This document shows, in pieces, positions 6,182-12,415 of a DNA stretch of 20,223 nt. Under the pieces are notes generated by a model that was not told where the DNA came from, did not search any database, and was given only the letters and a program-made list of their open reading frames with translations. The position numbers were made by a program, and so were the translations under genes. The DNA is from a virus, in the IMG/VR virus record IMGVR_UViG_3300045738_001654, positions 1 to 20,223 of that record; one strand, written 5' to 3'. Within the stretch, counting starts at the first letter, position 1, and each line of letters starts with the position of its first letter.

Positions 6182-6511
6182 ATGGATTTTAGAACAGATG
6201 GAATTCCGGTAGGATTAAAGTACGCCTATAAAAAGGGCACGAATATTAGCAGCGCTGCGGATGTAATCGCTGCACCCAATAGCGATCAAGCCATTGTCAT
6301 AACAGACCTCGTTATTAGTAAATTGACAGCGGGGACAATGACTCTTCAAGACGATACAACAGCTATTGCGGTATTATATCCAGCCGCCAAATCAATTAGC
6401 TCGATAAATTTTTCTGGCCCACTTATGATAACGGCGGGAAATGCGTTCAAGGCGATGTTGGATGACGGTGACACCGACTACTCAATTTTGGCAACTTACT
6501 ACATTAAATAA
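6182..6511 (+). CDS. small strand-rich protein, possible virion component
   Basis: A 109-residue protein with alternating short hydrophobic strands and many Ala, Ser, Thr and Asp (SDQAIVITDLVISKLTAGTM, GPLMITAGNAFKAMLDDG, SILATYYIK). There are no Cys or Trp and few charges. This composition and the strand pattern resemble small phage decoration, fibre-associated or collar-type beta-sandwich proteins, but no specific family is recognised. It starts 3 nt after the protease stop and is presumably co-expressed with it. A substrate or partner relationship with the protease is conceivable, though one is exported and this one has no signal peptide. Confidence 0.6.
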   Translation: MDFRTDGIPVGLKYAYKKGTNISSAADVIAAPNSDQAIVITDLVISKLTAGTMTLQDDTTAIAVLYPAAKSISSINFSGPLMITAGNAFKAMLDDGDTDYSILATYYIK

Positions 6512-6513
6512 AA

Positions 6514-6666
6514 ATGAAAAAAATTATCACATTATTTGCAGCACTATTTGTAATCGGATGTAACTGGGGAAATTCCGGATGCCCTGACTGTTCGTGTGAC
6601 GACGCAAATTGTTGTTCATCCGACGCTTGCTTGGTTGCCGATTGCAATTGCGCTTGCAAAAAATAA
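6514..6666 (+). CDS. cysteine-rich small lipoprotein
   Basis: A 50-residue protein. MKKIITLFAALFVIGC is a clear lipoprotein signal ending in a lipobox (VIGC, Cys16), so the mature peptide is about 35 residues and lipid-anchored. After the lipid cysteine there are nine more (positions 23, 26, 28, 33, 34, 39, 44, 46, 48), in patterns CxxCxC, CC and CxCxC typical of metal-thiolate or disulphide-knotted peptides, with several Asp/Asn between. It resembles metallothionein in composition but no family is recognised. It starts 2 nt after the previous stop. Roles could be metal binding at the cell surface or superinfection exclusion; both are inference. Confidence 0.8.
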   Translation: MKKIITLFAALFVIGCNWGNSGCPDCSCDDANCCSSDACLVADCNCACKK

Positions 6667-6672
6667 GTTCAA

Positions 6673-7353
6673 GTGCTTTCCAATTTCTGCCAAATTAATA
6701 ATTTTACTTGGGTCTGTGATGGGGTTTTAAGCGACCATGATTGTAGCTTGCTAATCGAAGAAGCCACCCCAAAACTTAAAGAAGCCGGAACTTTAGTCGG
6801 GAACAAAACAGAACGTAATGATGCCAGAAGGGCCTTCGATACGTCTCTTCTAAAGAAAAACTATAACTCCGAACAAGAAATATATTCTATTATAAAAAAG
6901 ATAGAAGAATTAACTTCGGATCTCACAGACTTGCCAATAGAAAATCAGGAATCATTAAACATCATAAAATATCCTGAAGATGGTCAATATATTGAACACT
7001 ATGATATTTTTCTTCGAAGTGAAGAATATTATGGGGAGTACATGGAAATGGGGGGTCAAAGACTTTTTACTATAATGTTTTATTTGAATGATTCTTTTTT
7101 TGGAGGGGAAACAAATTTTCCTAAATTAGACGATTTTAAAATCAATCCTCATAAAGGTCGCAGTGTTTTTTTCAAAAGCATGGAAGATGGAAATCTCATA
7201 AAGGAGAGCAAACACTCAGGATTACCCGTTAAAGATGGGGAAAAGTGGTTGGCGGTTAAGTGGATAAGAGAAAGAAGGTATCAACCAAAAAAAGCTGGAC
7301 ATACGAACAAAAATCCAGTAACCTTCTTGAATGAAAGCGAAGAAGCTGAATGA
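6673..7353 (+). CDS. 2-oxoglutarate/Fe(II) oxygenase, prolyl-4-hydroxylase-like
   Basis: A 226-residue double-stranded beta-helix dioxygenase of the prolyl 4-hydroxylase alpha-subunit type, using O2 and 2-oxoglutarate to hydroxylate a side chain. The facial triad is visible: His109-x-Asp111 in EHYDIF and His181 in SKHSGLPV; the 2OG-binding basic residue is Lys191 in GEKWLAVKWIRE. QRLFTIMFYLND and FGGETNFP are characteristic strands. The start is GTG at 6673 without a clear Shine-Dalgarno. Such genes are frequent in marine phages, with substrates usually unknown. The tail (after residue 200) is basic and disordered-looking. It overlaps the next gene by 23 nt. Confidence 0.88.
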   Translation: MLSNFCQINNFTWVCDGVLSDHDCSLLIEEATPKLKEAGTLVGNKTERNDARRAFDTSLLKKNYNSEQEIYSIIKKIEELTSDLTDLPIENQESLNIIKYPEDGQYIEHYDIFLRSEEYYGEYMEMGGQRLFTIMFYLNDSFFGGETNFPKLDDFKINPHKGRSVFFKSMEDGNLIKESKHSGLPVKDGEKWLAVKWIRERRYQPKKAGHTNKNPVTFLNESEEAE

Positions 7354-7519
7354 AGCTTTAGGACTGTTAGATCAAGTCATAGAAAAGTCGTCCGTTGATG
7401 ACAAAATTGAATCGTCAAGCGATTCGGACATCGCCCTTGATGGAGATGGTTGGGTTACTCATCACTTAAAGCTACTGAAAGAAATGCTTGAGCAATTAGA
7501 GGAAACAGAAAATGCCTAA
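7331..7519 (+). CDS. hypothetical acidic protein, 62 residues
   Basis: A small acidic protein with two amphipathic helices (LNEALGLLDQVIEKS and HHLKLLKEMLEQLEETEN) separated by a Ser/Asp-rich linker. It looks like a small dimerising or adaptor protein; no family recognised. It starts inside the oxygenase gene and its stop overlaps the next start by 8 nt. Confidence 0.65.
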   Translation: MKAKKLNEALGLLDQVIEKSSVDDKIESSSDSDIALDGDGWVTHHLKLLKEMLEQLEETENA

Positions 7520-7679
7520 GATAAAAGGAAAGAGAAGTTGCTATGTCGTTACAAACGATAGGAATTATACATATGGCGCTTTTGAATTTACCGAAGAAGG
7601 ACTTAAGAAAGCAAAAAAACACATAAGGACTTTAAAGAAAACTTCTGGTGGAGAATTTTATATAAAGGAGGTGAAGTAA
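7512..7679 (+). CDS. small hypothetical protein, 55 residues
   Basis: MPKIKGKRSCYVVTNDRN continues through TYGAFEFTEEGLKKAKKHI to EFYIKEVK. A strand-helix-strand layout with basic helix is expected. The start lies within the previous gene. Its 3' end contains the strong Shine-Dalgarno for the next gene. Unknown function. Confidence 0.65.
   Translation: MPKIKGKRSCYVVTNDRNYTYGAFEFTEEGLKKAKKHIRTLKKTSGGEFYIKEVK
7665..7673 (+). promoter_or_regulatory. near-perfect Shine-Dalgarno AAGGAGGTG
   Basis: A nine-base match to the anti-Shine-Dalgarno complement ends 7 nt before the ATG at 7681. It stands out because many starts in this window lack such a signal, and it supports the short membrane-protein gene that follows as real and highly translated. 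Confidence 0.85.
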
Positions 7680-7680
7680 A

Positions 7681-7788
7681 ATGCATGACTGGACACCGAA
7701 AGGGTTAGAAACTGGAGATATATTTTTTATATTTGTAGTGATTGCTATAGGGGTTCTATATTTTTGGCATTCAAAAAAATATGAGTAA
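7681..7788 (+). CDS. 35-residue single-pass membrane peptide
   Basis: MHDWTPKGLETGD leads into a hydrophobic helix at residues 14-29 (IFFIFVVIAIGVLYFW), ending HSKKYE. The basic C-terminus suggests an N-out/C-in orientation. The strong Shine-Dalgarno upstream indicates high expression. A holin-like or lysis-regulatory small membrane protein is one option, but nothing specific supports it. Confidence 0.7.
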   Translation: MHDWTPKGLETGDIFFIFVVIAIGVLYFWHSKKYE

Positions 7789-7841
7789 CTTTATATTTAT
7801 TTCAGACTATCTTTTGTAGAAATAAAAGTGTAAAATGGAGT
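7789..7841 (+). promoter_or_regulatory. short AT-rich gap with promoter-like motif
   Basis: CAGACT (7803-7808) followed by GTGTAAAAT (7828-7836) parallels TTGACT and GTGTAAAT ahead of the protease gene at similar spacing. GGAG (7837-7840) lies close to the ATG at 7842. It is probably the promoter of the 7842-9416 gene group. Confidence 0.35.
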
Positions 7842-8150
7842 ATGATACAAGTTACGGTGTTACGCCCATATAAGTGCAAGCATGAAATAAAATGCGATCA
7901 CTGTGATCTATTATATACCAAGCCCCATTACAAAATTCTTTTCGAGGGTAAGAAACTTGTTTATTTTGAAGTAGAGAATAAAAAAGATAAAGAAATAATC
8001 TGTCATGGCTGCTTCTTCAATTATCTGAATAAAATATCCAACTCAAAAAAAAAGAAAAAACCCTTTAATATAAACTTTGTGAACGGAAGAAAAAAAACCG
8101 AGATGGAAATTTTACCCTTCAAAGAAGTTGGAGATTTATTTGAACTATGA
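7842..8150 (+). CDS. zinc-ribbon-like hypothetical protein
   Basis: A 102-residue protein with two cysteine pairs, CDHC (Cys18, Cys21) and CHGC (Cys54, Cys57), about 33 residues apart and separated by strands. That is a common four-cysteine zinc-binding arrangement. Cys12 and His residues add possible ligands. The C-terminal third is lysine-rich, then acidic. No family is recognised; nucleic acid or protein binding is plausible. It is the first of a run of overlapping genes; its stop overlaps the next start as ATGA. Confidence 0.7.
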   Translation: MIQVTVLRPYKCKHEIKCDHCDLLYTKPHYKILFEGKKLVYFEVENKKDKEIICHGCFFNYLNKISNSKKKKKPFNINFVNGRKKTEMEILPFKEVGDLFEL

Positions 8151-8434
8151 GTTCTTTAAAATCAGCCCAAGAATCCGTGCAGAATTCTGATGTTACTCTT
8201 TCATGGTGGGCGGAAGAAACCCTCCTAGCTATTGCAGAAGCAGAGGTGATAAATGATTTAGTAGACCAGCTAGACCCAGAGGACATAAACTCTAGCATAG
8301 TAATTGAATATTTAAAAATTAGAAAAAAAATTAATTATCTTACTACTAAAGGGAACTACGAGCTTAGAAAAAGGCATAATTACGAACAAAAATTATCTAA
8401 ACGGTTAATAGATAAAATTTTTAATGGAATATGA
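8147..8434 (+). CDS. hypothetical helical protein
   Basis: A 95-residue, mostly helical protein. The N-terminal half is acidic (WWAEETLLAIAEAEVINDLV) and the C-terminal half basic (YLKIRKKINYL, YELRKRHNYEQKLSKRLIDK). I do not recognise a family. ATGA overlap with the previous stop and another short overlap with the next start indicate coupled translation. Confidence 0.7.
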   Translation: MSSLKSAQESVQNSDVTLSWWAEETLLAIAEAEVINDLVDQLDPEDINSSIVIEYLKIRKKINYLTTKGNYELRKRHNYEQKLSKRLIDKIFNGI

Positions 8435-8712
8435 AAAAATTGAAAAACCGCATAGGCGTAGGCGGAGAAGACATACTAATTCCAACACCCCCCAAAAAAG
8501 CCACCCATTTTAAGTTGACTGTAGAGGGGATCAAGGGAAAACAAAGGGCTTGTGTAGCGATTAAGGATATAGATACCCTGATTGGGTCTTCCGGAGAACT
8601 TAGGTTCATAAGCAAAAAAGGTGTAAAGGTAGTTGAAGAGTTTGATCCTCCATATATTTGGAATGGTAGGGAAATCCTCGGACTATCTGATCATGAAGGG
8701 GAGAAAAAATAA
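8431..8712 (+). CDS. hypothetical protein, 93 residues
   Basis: A strand-rich, basic small protein (THFKLTVEGIKGKQRACVAI, GELRFISKKGVKVVEEF) with no recognised family. It sits between a helical unknown and the metallopeptidase-like gene, overlapping both, so it belongs to the same translationally coupled block. Confidence 0.65.
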   Translation: MKKLKNRIGVGGEDILIPTPPKKATHFKLTVEGIKGKQRACVAIKDIDTLIGSSGELRFISKKGVKVVEEFDPPYIWNGREILGLSDHEGEKK

Positions 8713-9004
8713 GAATAAATGCTTTACCTTTAAGAATGATGAAGGAATTGAATACCAAGTCCTCTTTAGAAAACCAGACCAAAGAACAAATGGAGAAGCA
8801 GATGGGCTTTGTCTTCACCCCTTGGAAAAAGTACCAAAAATATATATAAATCCCCATTTAACGCAACAAAGCGAATTAAATACTTGCATTCATGAAGTCT
8901 GTCATGCTTATTTCTGGGATGAGACAGAAGCAAAGGTTACTAAATGTGCGAATACATTGAGTAGATTACTATTTAATAAGTGTGGATGGAGGAAAACGAA
9001 ATAA
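8693..9004 (+). CDS. HExxH metallopeptidase-like protein
   Basis: A 103-residue protein from the ATG at 8693; an upstream in-frame start at 8633 would lie deep inside the previous gene. CIHEVCHAYFW contains the zinc-peptidase motif His67-Glu68-x-x-His71, and Glu79 in WDETEAKV is placed to be the third ligand, as in compact SprT-like or ImmA-like peptidases. The C-terminal helix NTLSRLLFNKCGWR matches a pattern I associate with small phage metallopeptidase-like proteins. The preceding segment KIYINPHLTQQSELNT fits the strand before the active helix. The target is unknown; cleavage of a host repressor or a DNA-bound protein would fit the families. Confidence 0.75.
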   Translation: MKGRKNKNKCFTFKNDEGIEYQVLFRKPDQRTNGEADGLCLHPLEKVPKIYINPHLTQQSELNTCIHEVCHAYFWDETEAKVTKCANTLSRLLFNKCGWRKTK

Positions 9005-9416
9005 AAGATTAGATTGGGATGAATATGCTCTATCCCTAGCTAAAACGGCGCTACTCAGGAGCGAAGACCCCTACCAACAGGTGGGGGCTTGCGCTTTAAA
9101 TAAGGAGCACATGGTTTTAGCCTTGGGATATAATGGATTAGCTACGGGCAAAACTATCGAAGGGGACTGGTTTTGGGGAAACAGGGATCATCGTCGTCCC
9201 TATATGGTACACGCAGAGACGAATTGCCTATCTCTTTGTAGAAAAGGGGAAGTAAAACTACTCGCCGTTACTCTTTTACCCTGTTCTTATTGCGCTACGA
9301 TGATTGCTTCATATGGGATACCGAAGGTAGTTTACGAAGAAGAATATAAAAGAGATACTGAGGCTCATGAAATTTTTAAGTTTTATAATATAGAACTTAA
9401 AAAAATTTCTTCTTGA
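8982..9416 (+). CDS. deoxycytidylate (dCMP) deaminase family
   Basis: A 144-residue zinc-dependent deaminase. The signature is complete: HAETNCL (His77, catalytic Glu79) and PCSYCA (Cys101, Cys104). DPYQQVGACALN (29-40) and GYNGLATG (49-56) fit the substrate-binding loops of dCMP deaminases. The reaction is dCMP to dUMP, the precursor of dTMP, in phage DNA precursor synthesis. The length is at the small end of the family. The start at 8982 overlaps the metallopeptidase gene by 23 nt. The related cytidine or riboflavin deaminases are less likely given the dCMP-type spacing. Confidence 0.88.
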   Translation: MDGGKRNKRLDWDEYALSLAKTALLRSEDPYQQVGACALNKEHMVLALGYNGLATGKTIEGDWFWGNRDHRRPYMVHAETNCLSLCRKGEVKLLAVTLLPCSYCATMIASYGIPKVVYEEEYKRDTEAHEIFKFYNIELKKISS

Positions 9417-9526
9417 TTTTTTTATGATTTTGTTATATTTTTTGTCTGGTTCTAAAAAACTTTAGATGAAAAAAAATTGTAGATTCCAAAAAAATCGAAT
9501 TTTAAACCGGAACGAAAAGTTTTCCT
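9417..9526 (+). promoter_or_regulatory. AT-rich intergenic gap
   Basis: This 110-nt gap has long A and T runs (TTGTTATATTTTTTG near 9430-9444) and a short frame from ATG 9466 that runs 29 residues into the next gene in another frame, without a clear ribosome binding site. No convincing terminator hairpin is seen after the deaminase. It probably holds the promoter of the 9527-11571 group. Confidence 0.3.
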
Positions 9527-9709
9527 ATGGGTGGACGATATATAGTGAAGTATAAACCACAAAAAAAGTATTTTAAGACGGACAAGGGGAAAAAGAGCCT
9601 AAAAAAAGCAAGAGACAAGTACGATAAAAAAGATCCCCAAAAACGAAGGAAACAAAAAAGGGATTATATGCGAAGAAAAAGAGAAATTGATCCAGATGCG
9701 TGGAGGTGA
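9527..9709 (+). CDS. very basic small protein
   Basis: A 60-residue protein in which roughly half the residues are Lys or Arg (KTDKGKKSLKKARDKYDKK, RRKQKRDYMRRKREIDPDAWR). It would bind nucleic acid or ribosomes by charge alone. The 'YKPQKKYFKTDKGKKSLKKA' stretch resembles short linker segments near HNH-type or ribosome-associated proteins, but no family is assigned. A GTG at 9545 is an alternative start. It lies just upstream of the sigma factor and two genes before bS21, another basic protein. Confidence 0.65.
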   Translation: MGGRYIVKYKPQKKYFKTDKGKKSLKKARDKYDKKDPQKRRKQKRDYMRRKREIDPDAWR

Positions 9710-9757
9710 TCACAATTTTTAAAAACTGGCTAATCTTAAAGCAAAAGAGAGGTAGCT

Positions 9758-10624
9758 TTGCCAAAAAAACAGAATGATACCCCAAAAATATTTTATAAAT
9801 TTTACAACCAAAAAGAATTGCCGGAACTTCTTACTCGCGAAGAAGAACGACAATTGGCCAACACCATCAGTAGATATGCAACCGGAAAGAAGAAACAGGA
9901 AGCAAGATTTAGGTTTATATCATCGAATCTCAGGCTCGTAATTAAAATTGCTAGGTCTTACGAAAATCTAGGATTAGACTTGGACGACTTAGTCGGAGAA
10001 GGAAACATCGGCTTGACTCAAGCGGTTGATAGATTTGATCCCAATAAAGGAGCTAAATTTTCTACTTATGCGGCGTTTTGGATAAGGCAGCGAATTATGA
10101 GAGCATTGAGTAATCAGAGTTCAGTTATAAGGATGCCCTGCTACCTAAAACAAATATATTTAAATTATTTAAAATATAGTGATAGGTTCAACGATAAACA
10201 TGACAGACGGCCCACTAATAAAGAAGCTTCGAAAGAACTGAACATTTCGGAAATAAAAGTCATTGAAATGCTTGAGGCTACTTCGGCTATGATTCCATTG
10301 AACTCTCCCGTTGGGGATAACGATGAGGGCGATTCCTATTCTGATATATTAAAAGATTCTAGTGCCAAAGATCCTTTAGATCTTTTTATCAAAAAAAACG
10401 GAACTGAAAACATTAATAGAATTTTGGGTAAGCTTGATCCAAGAGAAAAGGTTATTATTGAGAGGCGTTTTGGTCTCGATGGAGATGATCCAGAAACACT
10501 GGAAGAGATAGGGAAAACATTTAGCGTTACAAGAGAAAGAATCAGACAAATAGAAAAAGTAGCCCTTGGGAAGATAAAAGAAATGTATATTTCATCCCAA
10601 AAGTTTACTTTGGTTAGCCGATAA
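9758..10624 (+). CDS. RNA polymerase sigma factor, sigma-70 family
   Basis: A 288-residue sigma factor with regions 1.2-4.2 in order. Region 1.2: LPELLTREEERQLAN (21-35). Region 2: RFISSNLRLVIKIARSYENL, then DLDDLVGEGNIGLTQAVDRFDP (74-95) and FSTYAAFWIRQRIMRALSNQ (101-120). Region 3: RPTNKEASKELNISEIKV (151-168). Region 4: LDPREKVIIERRFGLDG (226-242) and TLEEIGKTFSVTRERIRQIE (247-266) as the -35-binding helix-turn-helix. It resembles primary/group 2 sigmas rather than phage late sigmas and lacks the acidic region 1.1. The TTG start is supported by GAGAGGT just upstream. It should direct host polymerase to phage promoters. Confidence 0.93.
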   Translation: MPKKQNDTPKIFYKFYNQKELPELLTREEERQLANTISRYATGKKKQEARFRFISSNLRLVIKIARSYENLGLDLDDLVGEGNIGLTQAVDRFDPNKGAKFSTYAAFWIRQRIMRALSNQSSVIRMPCYLKQIYLNYLKYSDRFNDKHDRRPTNKEASKELNISEIKVIEMLEATSAMIPLNSPVGDNDEGDSYSDILKDSSAKDPLDLFIKKNGTENINRILGKLDPREKVIIERRFGLDGDDPETLEEIGKTFSVTRERIRQIEKVALGKIKEMYISSQKFTLVSR

Positions 10625-10668
10625 AATGCTTGACTTTTGGAACAAAATATCGTGTTCTTGGGCGAAAG

Positions 10669-10947
10669 ATGCTTCCTAAGATTTTAATCGAAATATTGGG
10701 TTCCTTAGATGAACAAAGGGCAGAATACGTAGAATTAGGAAAGAGAGAAGACCATCACTATAAAAAAGTAAGTATTATAGGTATCTCCGTTGTGGGAAAA
10801 ATGAAAAGAAAAATAGTCAAAATTATTAAAAAACACTATGACAGAAGTAAACCTAAAAGACGGAACCTCTCTAGAATTCGCTCTAAAAATCCTACGAAAA
10901 AGAACAGCAAAAGTTCTAGGACAGGCAAGAGATCGCAGGTTTTATGA
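10669..10947 (+). CDS. hypothetical basic protein overlapping bS21
   Basis: A 93-residue protein from the ATG at 10669; a TTG at 10630 would add 13 residues. The N-terminal part (MLPKILIEILGSLDEQRAEY) is helical, the middle strand-rich (KKVSIIGISVVGKMKR), and the last 37 residues, encoded over the bS21 gene in another frame, are Arg/Lys/Ser-rich and look like incidental coding. A 17-codon frame (MLDFWNKISCSWAKDAS) ends over its start codon and could couple translation. Unknown function. Confidence 0.55.
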   Translation: MLPKILIEILGSLDEQRAEYVELGKREDHHYKKVSIIGISVVGKMKRKIVKIIKKHYDRSKPKRRNLSRIRSKNPTKKNSKSSRTGKRSQVL

Positions 10948-11035
10948 AAAACCAAGTGAGAAAAAATACAAAAGAAAAAAGAAAGCGAAATTTCGAGCGA
11001 AACTTCAAGCTAGAGAAGATAAACTTTGGAGATGA
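10838..11035 (+). CDS. rpsU: ribosomal protein bS21
   Basis: A 65-residue basic protein matching small-subunit protein bS21 in length and pattern. SLEFALKILRKRTAKVLGQ corresponds to 'pfd.ALrrFkr..ekaGvl', RDRRFYEKPSEKKYKRKKKA to the hallmark 'rRR.FYEKPs.kRkrK...a', and the end is Lys/Arg-rich helix. bS21 sits near the 3' end of 16S rRNA by the anti-Shine-Dalgarno and aids initiation. Phage-encoded bS21 is known from marine phages such as pelagiphages. It has no clear Shine-Dalgarno and lies inside the end of the preceding frame. Its stop overlaps the next start as ATGA. Confidence 0.88.
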   Translation: MTEVNLKDGTSLEFALKILRKRTAKVLGQARDRRFYEKPSEKKYKRKKKAKFRAKLQAREDKLWR

Positions 11036-11571
11036 GTAACACACTAGAAAACACGAGAACCTATCTTGTCGGACATATGCAGTACGCTAGTGGTAGAGAT
11101 TGGCGTGAGTATGTTGAACAAGAGCTAACCCCTCTCAACATAAAAATTTTTAACCCCTACAAAAAGCCTTTCGTAAAAGATGTAGATGAGGATGATGAAT
11201 CTCGTGCCAAAATTGCGCGTGATATGGAATGTGGTTATTACAATGATGTAGCAGAAAGGATGAAGCAAATTAGAAGCTATGACCTTAATCTCGTTGATCG
11301 TAGTGATTTTATTATAGCCCACCTTCTACCGGAAGTAGCAAGTTGGGGCAGCGCGGAGGAAATCGTTACTGCCGTCAGGATGAAGAAACCAATCTTTATA
11401 AGCATGGAAGGCGGAAAACGGAAAACCCCATTGTGGATTATGGGTAAGCTTCCGCATCATTATATTTATGATACTATTGAAGAAGTAGTAGATATGATTA
11501 AAGCTATTGATAGTGGCACGAAAGAAATTGATAGTGACCGATGGAGACTTTTGAAAAAGGAATTGCGGTAA
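11032..11571 (+). CDS. nucleoside 2-deoxyribosyltransferase-like protein
   Basis: A 179-residue protein from the ATG at 11032 (ATGA overlap with bS21; the TTG at 11026 is less likely). The N-terminus TYLVGHMQYASGRDWREYVEQ matches the 'YLaGPM....d.g..WR' opening of nucleoside 2-deoxyribosyltransferases. KIFNPYKKP follows as the second strand, then DLNLVDRSDFIIAHL, and SWGSAEEIVTAVRMKKPIFI with the catalytic-type Glu (109 or 110). The enzyme swaps the base on a deoxyribonucleoside and would recycle DNA precursors. The fold is shared with MazG-neighbour and nucleotide-cleaving or sensing proteins, so an NAD or nucleotide hydrolase role is an alternative. Confidence 0.78.
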   Translation: MSNTLENTRTYLVGHMQYASGRDWREYVEQELTPLNIKIFNPYKKPFVKDVDEDDESRAKIARDMECGYYNDVAERMKQIRSYDLNLVDRSDFIIAHLLPEVASWGSAEEIVTAVRMKKPIFISMEGGKRKTPLWIMGKLPHHYIYDTIEEVVDMIKAIDSGTKEIDSDRWRLLKKELR

Positions 11572-11665
11572 CTTCTGTTTCTGATTGATCTAAAACATTT
11601 ATATTTAAATTGACTTTATCAACACGTCCAAGTGACATGTCGATAAGACAAGCATAAGTCAAGCG
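11572..11665 (+). promoter_or_regulatory. leader region with imperfect 13-bp hairpin
   Basis: TTGACTTT at 11610 is the same octamer as ahead of the protease gene. Overlapping it is an inverted repeat: 11616-11628 pairs with 11634-11646 at 11 of 13 positions (two A-C mismatches) around a 5-nt loop. Its right arm includes the palindrome GACATGTC. No T run follows, so it is not a terminator. It could be an operator or a 5' leader structure for the gene at 11666. Confidence 0.45.
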
Positions 11666-12265
11666 ATGAGTAAAGAAAGAACAATCATAAAAGAAGAAAT
11701 CGTTGGACGATTCATGGAAGACATTTGCGACAGGGCAAAGGTTCCTTGGTATAAAAGAGTCTGGTGGAGATTCTGTTGGAAGTATGATGCGGTTTCTAGG
11801 TGGTGGCGTAATAAACGTCAGACTTGGCAAACAGGCTTTCCGCATGAAGAGTCATGGAATTTTTTTAGTTGGCACTCTGAGACGGTTGTGCCCCGCTTGA
11901 AATATCTCCGAAATAATCTTAACGGTTGCCCTAGCGAGATGTTTGAAAAGAATTACGATCACGCAGCCGACTCTGAATTAACCAAGCAGGAGAGAGAATT
12001 AGCTATGGACAGGGCTATGCGTAAATGGGAGAAAACTTTAGATAAAATGATTTGGTCATTTAAACATTGGGATGATTCAATTAACCCAATTAAGCCCAAA
12101 GACTACGACCCAAGACACAAGAAGACTACCTACAGTGATGGGAGCGTTGGGTATGAGGGCTTGGATGAGAGAAAATGGGACTGGACACCATGCGAAAAAC
12201 ATAGTAAAAGAGTCCAAGAAGGGTTAGACTTGTTTAGCAAGTATTATTTGAATTTGTGGGATTAG
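11666..12265 (+). CDS. conserved phage-type hypothetical protein, Trp-rich
   Basis: A 199-residue soluble protein unusually rich in Trp (WYKRVWWRFCWKY, RWWRNKRQTW). GFPHEESWNFFSWHSETVVP followed by RLKYLRNN matches a pattern I recall from phage hypothetical proteins ('RGfsdedtW.ld......PRL..l'), in which a Trp-rich helix precedes a 'PRL' helix and an acidic loop. The middle is helical (ELTKQERELAMDRAMRKWEK). No catalytic motif is seen. It stands alone after a gap with a leader hairpin, so it may have its own promoter. Function unknown. Confidence 0.75.
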   Translation: MSKERTIIKEEIVGRFMEDICDRAKVPWYKRVWWRFCWKYDAVSRWWRNKRQTWQTGFPHEESWNFFSWHSETVVPRLKYLRNNLNGCPSEMFEKNYDHAADSELTKQERELAMDRAMRKWEKTLDKMIWSFKHWDDSINPIKPKDYDPRHKKTTYSDGSVGYEGLDERKWDWTPCEKHSKRVQEGLDLFSKYYLNLWD

Positions 12266-12415
12266 CAACTGACAAGGATTCCTTTACAGTTGGGACAAAA
12301 ATGCGTGGTCGCTGAGTATTCGGAGATTCACGCGAGAGCCTGTCGCCCTCGTGGCGGTGGTAAAGGGTCGTTTTGGGCTGGTAATTACTGGTCGGCGACC
12401 CCGCTCTCAATTTAT
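12266..12415 (+). ncRNA. candidate structured RNA between a gene and a tRNA
   Basis: No gene fits in these 150 nt, which are visibly more GC-rich than the surroundings. Successive hairpins can be drawn. At 12266-12292, CAACTG/CAGTTG encloses AAGG/CCTT with a 3-nt loop. At 12303-12333 there is GCGTG/CACGC with an inner CTGA/TCGG. At 12344-12356 there is CGCC/GGCG. At 12365-12401 there is GGGTCG/CGACCC. No T run follows any of them, and no tRNA T-loop consensus is present. It may be a small RNA or a structured leader processed from the downstream tRNA. No known RNA family is recognised. Confidence 0.5.

Noticed and set aside
8633-8692. Longer start for the metallopeptidase-like gene
   Set aside because: It would add a hydrophobic segment encoded inside the preceding gene; ATG 8693 fits better.
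11504-11845. Minus-strand frame of 113 residues opposite the 11572-11845 region
   Set aside because: Runs over the start of the well-supported 11666 gene and has no ribosome binding site or recognisable pattern.
12266-12292. Terminator for the 11666 gene
   Set aside because: The hairpin is good but no T run follows it.
12294-12415. A second tRNA or long-variable-arm tRNA
   Set aside because: No T-loop consensus and no acceptor stem that pairs; the hairpins do not form a cloverleaf.
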